Assembly (NCBI GenBank): GCA_947492585.1
Contig: CANLND010000010.1
Span: 1 to 64,000, forward strand
Direction: 5' to 3'
DNA length: 64,000 bases
DNA from: an uncultured Paracoccaceae bacterium
GTDB lineage: Bacteria > Pseudomonadota > Alphaproteobacteria > Rhodobacterales > Rhodobacteraceae
Shown here: one piece after another, positions 1 to 6,552 of the stretch
Numbering within the stretch: the first letter of the stretch is position 1
How the letters are laid out: every line of letters begins with the position of its first letter
Program-made: the position numbers and the translations under genes
Notes under the pieces: model-generated
The model's input: the letters and a program-made list of their open reading frames with translations, nothing else
Database searches by the model: none
What the model was told of the DNA's origin: nothing

Positions 1-218
1 ACGCGCGTGTATCCCGGGCCGAAAGCAGCGCAAGACGACCGTCAAATACGACAAACGCCGATACAAACGGCGAAACCCCATCGAGATCATGTTCGGCAGG
101 CTCAAGGATTGGAGGCGTGGCGCAACCCGATATGACAGGTGCCCGAAGGTCTTCCTGTCAGCCATCGCTCTCGCAGCCATCGTCATCTACTGGCTTTGAA
201 ACTCAATGAGTCCAGACC
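1..218 (+). mobile_element. Right end of an IS5-family insertion sequence (window starts inside it)
   Basis: The segment holds the end of a transposase gene and, at 208-218, an inverted-repeat end (GAGTCCAGACC) of the type seen on IS5-family elements. It is followed at 219-222 by CTAG, the kind of target duplicated by IS5-type elements. The left end lies outside the window, so the duplication cannot be confirmed. The insertion cut off the 3' end of the neighbouring minus-strand gene. Confidence 0.8.
2..199 (+). CDS. IS5-family transposase, C-terminal part
   Basis: Open to the left window edge; 65 residues are visible before the TGA. The stretch NPIEIMFGRLKDWRR holds the third acidic residue (E) of the DDE catalytic triad, followed by the basic residues usual for IS5-group transposases. 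It ends in a hydrophobic helix (AIALAAIVIYWL), typical of the C-terminus. The enzyme would cut and join DNA at the element's terminal repeats. The rest of the gene is outside the window, so activity cannot be judged. Confidence 0.8.
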   Translation, partial: RACIPGRKQRKTTVKYDKRRYKRRNPIEIMFGRLKDWRRGATRYDRCPKVFLSAIALAAIVIYWL

Positions 219-769
219 CTAGGCAGATATTGGGTGCCTTTCACAACTTTTGTCGCATTTCCCCCCTTTTTTCCAAGCGGTAAAGGATGCCAACGCCCTT
301 GATATTGCTGAAATGCCACTGCATGGCCCTCAATGCGACTGTCCAAGTGGAAGCAAAAATCTTCACCAAGCTTGAGAACTTCATCGGGGTCTGGTTGGTT
401 TCGCTTTCGTTGCACTAAGCTCATTGATTTGTCGAGGCGGACGATGCTTAGTTTACCTTGGATAGCATAGTTTTTAAGGTAGTCGCCCCATGCATCTGTA
501 TGTTGTTTCGGGAATAATCGCGGATCAACCGTATGCGCCGTTTCGGCATGGTGTTCAGCGATCCAAGCGTGGATCAGCTTGGCTTTGGGCCGTCCGATGG
601 CTCCGCTGCGAAAATTGGATAGATAATCGGTGCCAACCATCAGTTTGTGACCGAAGGCTTGCTCCATAATGGCTTCCACGCTCAGGTTGGTGGTGTCCGC
701 AACAGCACGGGCGACATGATAGAGGGCGACGCGGTCAGCTTTGGTCGCTGACTTCCAATTGTTATCCAC
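203..769 (-). pseudogene. Unknown gene truncated at its 3' end by the IS5 insertion
   Basis: A 188-residue frame starts at 769. Its last five codons (RVWTH and the stop) come from the inserted element, so the native C-terminus is lost after about residue 183. The N-terminal half (for example DYLSNFRSGAIGRPKAKLIHAWI) looks helical and could bind DNA. The C-terminal part (DFCFHLDSRIEGHAVAFQQY) looks beta-rich. I do not recognise the family. It is divergent from the small gene at 984. The surviving part is long enough to fold, but I treat it as broken. Confidence 0.55.
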
Positions 770-983
770 ATCAAAATCCTTGCCTCAAAACTACCTGATT
801 TTACCCGCAACCTACGGCCATTGCAGCGGTATTTTAGGATATCCAGACCTCGAAGCCAGAAAATTCATGCTTTGGGTCTTGGGAATATTATCCTATGATG
901 TTCCACTTACGTTCTCTCGCGGTGAGAGGCAACAAAGGAGACCCCGAACCAGAGAAACGCCGAGAGGCAGAAAGAGGCAGGCC

Positions 984-1304
984 ATGACCGACATTCCCCC
1001 AGAATTTAATCCCGAAACGGCCCCGCCGCGCCTAACGATTGATTGGGATGCCTATCTGCCATTTTTCGAAGATGAAGATATCTCGGACGAACACAAGCGT
1101 GAGCTGATCGAAGCGCTGTGGTCCATCATGGTCAGCTTTGTCGATCTTGGGTTCGGCGTTCACCCCGTCCAACAGGCCTGTGGAAAAGACGTGTCTTTGG
1201 CAGAAATGCCCGCTGTGGATGTGCTAAGCTTACCCAATACCAAAACAACTTTTGCAACTGCCGCAGCCCCCGAGACTGACGCGCAACAGGAAGGGAGTCT
1301 TTAA
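984..1304 (+). CDS. Small acidic protein coupled to a serine recombinase
   Basis: 106 residues, starting at an ATG preceded by a purine-rich AGAGGCAGG. The frame is open further upstream, but the composition changes there and no better ribosome site is seen. The protein is acidic, with a helical centre (EHKRELIEALWSIMVSFVDLGFGVHPV) and a low-complexity C-terminus. Its stop overlaps the next start (TAATG at 1301-1305), so it is probably translationally coupled to the recombinase. From memory, small proteins of this kind sit directly before recombinases in Rhodobacteraceae prophages. Function unknown; a recombinase accessory factor is a guess. Confidence 0.6.
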   Translation: MTDIPPEFNPETAPPRLTIDWDAYLPFFEDEDISDEHKRELIEALWSIMVSFVDLGFGVHPVQQACGKDVSLAEMPAVDVLSLPNTKTTFATAAAPETDAQQEGSL

Positions 1305-2911
1305 TGGAAACAAAACAACACGCCGTCATTTACGCTCGCGTTTCGAGCGTCGCTCAATTGAAGAAGGGTGACGGGCTGGCGTCGCAAGAAAGCCGTTGCC
1401 GTGAATATGCGCGGTATAAGGGCTATGAGGTGCTTGATGTCTTCAATGACAACAAATCGGGTGGTGATGCTGATCGCCCTGCCATGATTGCTTTGCTGGC
1501 GTACCTCAAAGCGCAAAAAGAAACCTGCGTTGTCATCATTGACGACATCAACCGCTTTGCGCGGGATGTAGTTGGACATTGGCAATTGCGTGCGCTGCTG
1601 GCGGAAGCAGGCGGAAAGTTGGAAAGCCCGTCGATTGAATTCGGTGAGGACAGTGACAGCATTCTTGTGGAAAACCTGCTGGCGTCTGTGTCTCAGCACC
1701 AACGCCAGAAAAATGGTGAGCAAACCAAGAACCGTATGCGGGGCCGTGCGCTCAACGGTTACTGGGTGTTCCGAGCTCCGATTGGATACAAGTATGAGCG
1801 CCTTGCAGGTCATGGCAACATGCTGGTGCGGGATGAACCTCTAGCTTCCATCATCAAAGAGGCCTTGGAAGGATTTGCCTCAGGGCATTTTGAAACGCAG
1901 GCCGAAGTGAAACGGTTTCTGGAATCCAAACCTGCGTTCCCGAAAGATTTTGCTGATGGCACGATCCGTTTTGAACGGATTATCCGCCTGATGACCCGCA
2001 CACATTTTGCGGGTTACATCGAAATCCCCGAGTGGGATGTATCTCTCCGCAAAGGCCATCATGAAGGCCTGATCTCACTTGAAACCCATGAATTGATCCA
2101 GCAACGGATCAAGGACGGGGCCAGAGCGCCCGCTCGCAAGGATATCAACGCGGATTTCCCATTGCGGGGGTTCGTGTGCTGCGATGATTGCAACACACCT
2201 CTGACGGCCTGCTGGTCCACCAGCAAGTCGGGCAAGAAACATCCGTATTACCTCTGCCATGCCAAAGGATGCCCGAGCTATCGCAAATCGATCCGTCGTG
2301 ATGTGCTCGAAGGTGAGTTTGACGAATTGATGCAAAGTCTCAAACCATCCGAGGGCATGTTTGAAATGGCGTCAAAGATGTTCAAAGACGCTTGGGGACA
2401 ACGTGCGGGGCAAATGGAGGCTGACAAGCGCCTGATCCGAACCGAACGCAACAAACTGGAAAAACAAATCGAAGGCCTGCTGGATCGAGTCGTGGACGCG
2501 GATAGCCCAACCCTGATCACGGCCTACGAAAAGCGTATCGAAAAAATGGAGCGTGAGAAGCTGGTTCTGGACGAAAAGCTGCAAAACAAAGGAAAGCCAA
2601 TGCACACCTTCGACCAAATGTTCGAACACGCCCTACAATTCCTATCAAACCCTTGGAAACTCTGGAAAAGTGGCAACCTGATCGCCCAACGCACTGTCCT
2701 GAGACTGGCCTTTGCAGAGCAAATTACCTTTGCGCGAAACGAAGGACTTCGAACACCAAAAACCACCTTGCCATTCAAGGTGTTAGAGGGGTTTTCTTGC
2801 CAAAAGAAGATAATGGCGGAGAGACAGGGATTCGAACCCTGGGTGCCCGTGAAGGCACAACGGTTTTCGAGACCGTTTCTGAGGCTAAAGCCGAAAGGTT
2901 CAAACCAATAA
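1304..2911 (+). CDS. Large serine recombinase (resolvase/invertase family)
   Basis: 535 residues. The resolvase domain (about 1-150) begins AVIYARVSS with the catalytic serine and has the arginines of DDINRFARD. A recombinase domain follows (about 150-285). A zinc-ribbon-like segment comes next (FVCCDDCNTPLTAC and LCHAKGC). A long coiled coil (about 360-430) follows, as in large serine integrases of phages. The last 35 or so residues are not native: they are translated from the tRNA-Ser fragment (KIMAERQGFEPWVPVK) and then from island DNA after 2875. The gene probably belonged to a different element that used the same tRNA end. Whether the altered tail affects function is unknown. Confidence 0.85.
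   Translation: METKQHAVIYARVSSVAQLKKGDGLASQESRCREYARYKGYEVLDVFNDNKSGGDADRPAMIALLAYLKAQKETCVVIIDDINRFARDVVGHWQLRALLAEAGGKLESPSIEFGEDSDSILVENLLASVSQHQRQKNGEQTKNRMRGRALNGYWVFRAPIGYKYERLAGHGNMLVRDEPLASIIKEALEGFASGHFETQAEVKRFLESKPAFPKDFADGTIRFERIIRLMTRTHFAGYIEIPEWDVSLRKGHHEGLISLETHELIQQRIKDGARAPARKDINADFPLRGFVCCDDCNTPLTACWSTSKSGKKHPYYLCHAKGCPSYRKSIRRDVLEGEFDELMQSLKPSEGMFEMASKMFKDAWGQRAGQMEADKRLIRTERNKLEKQIEGLLDRVVDADSPTLITAYEKRIEKMEREKLVLDEKLQNKGKPMHTFDQMFEHALQFLSNPWKLWKSGNLIAQRTVLRLAFAEQITFARNEGLRTPKTTLPFKVLEGFSCQKKIMAERQGFEPWVPVKAQRFSRPFLRLKPKGSNQ
2814..2875 (+). repeat. attL: 62-bp copy of the tRNA-Ser(CGA) 3' part
   Basis: Identical over 62 bases to 32177-32238, which lies inside the intact tRNA-Ser gene. 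It covers the CCA end, T arm, variable arm and the anticodon stem-loop. Identity stops at GACCG|TTTCT here against GACCG|CCCCG at the right copy. This is the classic trace of a tyrosine integrase inserting at a tRNA 3' end. The repeat lies inside the serine recombinase reading frame. Confidence 0.95.
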
Positions 2912-3360
2912 AATAAGGACATTCTAACGGCGGATTAGGCAATCTCGGCACAGAAAGAGGGCAGGGGTGTCATAGAAAAGTGTCATAGTCATGTTGTATT
3001 CGGTCCACCCATTGAGCTGGTGTAAAATAGGGGAAAAATTTTCCGAACAGGGCGGAAAGCCCGTTGTTCAGAAAGGCAGGCTCTTCGTTCCGCGCTCAAA
3101 GTCCGAGAGCAATCAGTTAACCGCGTGACAAAGTCGTCATCGCTTGCACTCAGTGCGGCTGGCGCTGCGTGTATTCCAAGGCCAGGCTCATAGAGCTCGT
3201 CGGCCGGGATACTCCTCTTCCAACGGCTCTTGGGATCATTACAAAAGAATGTCCGTGTGTAAAACTTCGAGGAAACGTGCTGCATCGCCGATGCAAAACT
3301 CATTACCCAGAATTGTCCGGGTGATATAGTCAACGTGGGTTTATTGGAGAGAGATGAGTA
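2912..3360. other. Island left-end region without a convincing gene
   Basis: Frames here are short or of unlikely composition. The only structure I see is the pair of GTGTCATAG repeats at 2967-2988. A 144-codon minus-strand frame spans 2989-3423 but resembles nothing and overlaps the start of the small gene at 3361. Confidence 0.5.
2967..2988. promoter_or_regulatory. Candidate integrase arm sites, left end
   Basis: GTGTCATAG occurs twice, at 2967-2975 and 2980-2988, 13 bases apart. The inverted core TATGACAC recurs at 32088-32095 near the right end of the island. Repeats shared by both ends of a tRNA island are typical of integrase or excisionase arm binding. The assignment is inference. Confidence 0.4.
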
Positions 3361-3612
3361 ATGGATGATAGAGCGCTGATTTCCGAGATTAACAGAGTTT
3401 TGAAGATGCACGGCCTTGAGCATGGCAAGCGAGACGCGGCTTTTGACGTCCTCTGGATCTTATTGCATCCAGGTTCCACATCGACATCAACAAAGGAGAT
3501 TTGCGATGATGGAAGCATCCTCACGGTTCAGCGCTGGACTCTATCTAACAATGAACGTGAGAACGAAATGAAAGTTGAACTCTCGTATAATACTGATACT
3601 CCAAGAAAATAA
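3361..3612 (+). CDS. Small hypothetical protein
   Basis: 83 residues, with a GGAGAGAGATGAG run just before the ATG. The N-terminal part (ALISEINRVLKMHGLEHGKRDAAFDVLWILL) looks like two amphipathic helices; the C-terminal part is polar. No family recognised. It is isolated at the left edge of the island, and its short length means it could be chance. Confidence 0.35.
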   Translation: MDDRALISEINRVLKMHGLEHGKRDAAFDVLWILLHPGSTSTSTKEICDDGSILTVQRWTLSNNERENEMKVELSYNTDTPRK

Positions 3613-4065
3613 TCGGTTCAGAAATTTGTTTGCGAATCCAACGATCCCACCTTCTGATTGGTCAAAAAATGAGATTAGGGCAGATGAAGGTGGCATCGGC
3701 ACATCGATTTACACTGGTTCATGGTGAAATCTGTCGCATTCTCAATCAGCGGAATTGTCGCTTCTCGTTCCACCCTTTCCACCTCCGAAGCAAAGCAAAG
3801 ATCCTCAGGTGATTTGAGCATAAGGTTCGCGTTCACCGCATATCACTGTGTCACCTGTGTCTCTGAAATCCCCGTATTTGTTGCCTGCGCGCAAATCTCG
3901 TGCGTTTCTGCTTGGAGAAAAGAACGACTATGAGCGGCAGAATGGATTTTCATGAAACAGGCAAAAACGCCACTGTAGACGCGTCGATAATTGTTCAAGC
4001 AACGATCCAGGGAGATTTTCCAGCCTGTATCCTGCCAAAATGACCAAACCATTGGTGCCGATGGG
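3613..4065. other. Stretch with no supported gene
   Basis: Several 60-90-codon frames exist on both strands, but none has a good ribosome site or a recognisable product. I see no repeats of note. It may hold a decayed gene. Confidence 0.4.
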
Positions 4066-4446
4066 TTACCTTTCCTTCCAGCGCAACACTCTCTCCATGT
4101 TTTTGTGTGCAGAAAGCTCATCGATGAGAAGTTGAGCCTGATCAGCAGCCGCTAAAATAATCTGATCCATGCTGCTTTCAACGGCTTGATAAAATTCTCC
4201 GAATTCTCGAGGATGGACCAGCAATCTTAAATATGTCACGCCGAAGTGGAGAGGGGTCACTCCCAAAACCGTCCGCACTTCAGAAAATCGATTGCAAAGA
4301 CCATTGTTGTACAAGTCATAGTACACACAATTGGCACGGCGAAGTTTATTGAATGAACGGTGCGTCCTCATTGGATCATCGGTCAAACCTACCAATTCTT
4401 CCACCACACTCTGATAGGTTCCAGTCTGATCCCAGTAGCAGCCCAT
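4066..4446 (-). CDS. Hypothetical protein, 126 residues
   Basis: The start at 4446 (MGCYWDQTGTYQSVV) is chosen because AAGGAG lies eight bases upstream. The frame continues further upstream, but that extension is basic and atypical. The protein is mixed alpha/beta with conserved-looking stretches NCVYYDLYNNGLCN and GVTPLHFGVTYLRLL. It has no signal peptide or membrane segment. It is divergent from the Fic gene across the region carrying the 16-bp repeat array, which makes it a candidate regulator or partner of Fic. I do not recognise the family. Confidence 0.6.
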   Translation of the reverse strand: MGCYWDQTGTYQSVVEELVGLTDDPMRTHRSFNKLRRANCVYYDLYNNGLCNRFSEVRTVLGVTPLHFGVTYLRLLVHPREFGEFYQAVESSMDQIILAAADQAQLLIDELSAHKNMERVLRWKER

Positions 4447-4667
4447 TTCCCATTCTCCTTGATTTCTTGAGTAAGGTGAAACTGGGTCTCTATGCCAAAA
4501 ACCGGAAATACATGGCCTCGACTTTCTGGATCTATATTTCAAAAGTTTGTTCAGCTTTGAGGTTGGGCGCTTCTCTCCACGAAGTTGGGTACGGCCTGGG
4601 ATAGGTCAGATCAAACTGCAAAAGCGATGGTGGGGTGCCGAGATGTTGGTTTGATGGGGTGTTAGGG

Positions 4668-4873
4668 GGTGAGTCTTATGTACGAAGTCCTGTGATTGGT
4701 GAGGGGTTTGTGTGCGGGGTGAAAGAAATGTACAGATCCAAGCTCTTGATCTGACGGTGATGATAATGTGCAAAAATACCCATATGGTGAAAGAAAAGTA
4801 CAAAAGGTGATTGTTTTGTACGATCACGGTGATAGTGCTGTATGCATTCTAAGGCTTGGTGAGGGAATTGTAC
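4668..4873 (+). repeat. Array of eight 16-bp direct repeats, GGTGA-N6-TGTAC
   Basis: Copies start at 4668, 4698, 4718, 4756, 4786, 4806, 4828 and 4858. Exact GGTGA-N6-TGTAC copies are at 4668, 4718, 4806 and 4858. The others differ in the right half (TGTGT, TGTGC, AGTAC, TGTAT). Start-to-start distances are 30, 20, 38, 30, 20, 22 and 30, close to whole turns of the helix. The last copy ends two bases before the Fic GTG start and supplies its GGTGAGG ribosome site. It looks like a cooperative operator or an iteron-type protein-binding array. Confidence 0.8.
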
Positions 4874-4874
4874 G

Positions 4875-6389
4875 GTGATAACCCACTTTCATGGTCGAAG
4901 ACTGCCAGAACCAGGTAACCCGGCCGGATATGCCTGGATCGTCGACACCTACAATCTTCAAGTCCCCATGCCTCCGCGTCTGATGGCGGTCGCTGACCGG
5001 CACAGTCCGGTCTCCACCAATGACTGGATCATGCTGCGATCACGTCAACAGCCAAAAGATAATCTGATCGGTCATCTTCAACTCGCTTTCCGATATGAAG
5101 GCATCAATCTCAGTGTGCTTGATCGCCTTTTTCAGGTTGTCCCCGCCGAAGAGATCACCGAGATGGTACAGCACCATGTGACGGGCATGTTTTCCCGACG
5201 CCTGTGGTTCATTTACGAATGGATGACTGGCGCGCGGCTGGACCTGCCGGATCTCGGCAAGGTGAAGTATGTCAGTATCCTCGATGAGGAACTGCATCAT
5301 ACTGGCATCATCGTAGAGAATTCTGCGCGCCACAAAATCCATGACAACCTGCCCGGTACGCCCGCATTTTGTCCGACTGTCCGGCGGACTCCGGAACTGT
5401 TTCACCTGCTTGAAGTCAGAAACCTGACGGATGAGGCCAGTGCAGCGGCTGGCAGGGTTCCAGAAGACCTAATGCGCCGGGCCGCGGCCTTCATGCTCCT
5501 GGATGACAGCAAGGCATCATTTGCCATTGAGAATGAAAAGCCTACCCCTGCCCAGGGGGCTCGATGGGGACAGGCCATCGGAGAAGCCGGGCAGCATGAG
5601 CTTTCTGTCGATGAGCTCAACCGCCTCCAGCAAATCGTGATCGGAGACGCCAGGTTTGTGAGGCTTGGCATCAGGAAGGAAGAAGGGTTCATCGGCTCCC
5701 ATGATCGCAACACGATGGAGCCGATCCCATCGCATATCAGCGCCCGATGGGAAGACCTTGATAGCCTGATGGCAGGTCTGATCGATTACGATGAGATCTC
5801 ATTGGCGCGGCATCAGCATCCTATCCTGACGGCGGCAGTGCTGGCATTTGGTTTCGTCTTCATTCACCCCTATGTCGACGGAAATGGCAGGCTTCACAGG
5901 TACCTGTTCCATCACGTGCTGGCCCGCGCCGGGTTCAACCCTCCCGGGGTTGTATTCCCCATCAGCGCCGTGATCCTGAGAAACATTGAAGAGTACAACC
6001 GGGTTCTGAGAGCCTATTCTGGTCCTCTTCTGCCATTTATTGATTGGGCAGCCGATCCGAAGGGAAATGTTAAGATCGCCGGAGAGACGGCGCATCACTA
6101 CCGGTATTTCGACGCAACGGAACAGGCCACCTTCCTGGCACGTTGTGTCCAGACCACGATTGATGAAGACCTGCCACGAGAGGTTGGTTTCCTCAGAGGA
6201 TATGACCGGTTTGCCATGGGGCTTTCCCGCATTGTCGATATGCCCAACAAGGAAATTGAATTGCTTCGAAAGTTCCTGGCACAGAATGACGGCAAGCTCT
6301 CAAAGAGAACACGGGGTGGCGAATTCGAGGCCCTGAGTGATGACGAGGTCGAACAGATCGAACAACTCTATGCTGAGAGCTGGACGTAA
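4875..6389 (+). CDS. Fic-family AMP/NMP-transferase, class II (N-terminal inhibitory helix)
   Basis: 504 residues. Fic enzymes move AMP or another nucleotide moiety from a nucleotide onto a target hydroxyl, usually silencing it. The catalytic motif is complete at about 331-342, HPYVDGNGRLHR (consensus HPFxxGNGRxxR). A class II inhibitory motif SFAIEN (S/TxxxE(G/N)) is at 215-220. Its glutamate normally blocks productive ATP binding until relieved, so the protein carries its own antitoxin-like brake. The start is GTG 4875; no in-frame ATG lies nearby, and GGTGAGG ten bases upstream fits a ribosome site. The gene converges on the EcoRII-like operon and has the 16-bp repeat array as its promoter region. 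Its target is unknown. Confidence 0.9.
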   Translation: MITHFHGRRLPEPGNPAGYAWIVDTYNLQVPMPPRLMAVADRHSPVSTNDWIMLRSRQQPKDNLIGHLQLAFRYEGINLSVLDRLFQVVPAEEITEMVQHHVTGMFSRRLWFIYEWMTGARLDLPDLGKVKYVSILDEELHHTGIIVENSARHKIHDNLPGTPAFCPTVRRTPELFHLLEVRNLTDEASAAAGRVPEDLMRRAAAFMLLDDSKASFAIENEKPTPAQGARWGQAIGEAGQHELSVDELNRLQQIVIGDARFVRLGIRKEEGFIGSHDRNTMEPIPSHISARWEDLDSLMAGLIDYDEISLARHQHPILTAAVLAFGFVFIHPYVDGNGRLHRYLFHHVLARAGFNPPGVVFPISAVILRNIEEYNRVLRAYSGPLLPFIDWAADPKGNVKIAGETAHHYRYFDATEQATFLARCVQTTIDEDLPREVGFLRGYDRFAMGLSRIVDMPNKEIELLRKFLAQNDGKLSKRTRGGEFEALSDDEVEQIEQLYAESWT

Positions 6390-6552
6390 GACATTCAAAC
6401 AACATGAATTACATTCTGCAATTGCCTGCAAACCCGGAAGGCTTCGGAGGCAGGCTAAAGATCCTCCAATTCCGCCCCCCCCAGGATTTCTTCTGCTGTT
6501 GAAAGCAATATTATGAGTGCTCTGCGGAGATACCCGGAGATACGACTGGTTT

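Noticed and set aside
2989-3423. 144-codon minus-strand frame near the left end of the island
   Set aside because: No ribosome site, odd composition, overlaps a small gene and the candidate arm sites; no recognisable domain.
4668-4873. CRISPR array
   Set aside because: Repeats are 16 bp with a six-base variable centre and short irregular gaps; no cas genes. It is a protein-binding array.
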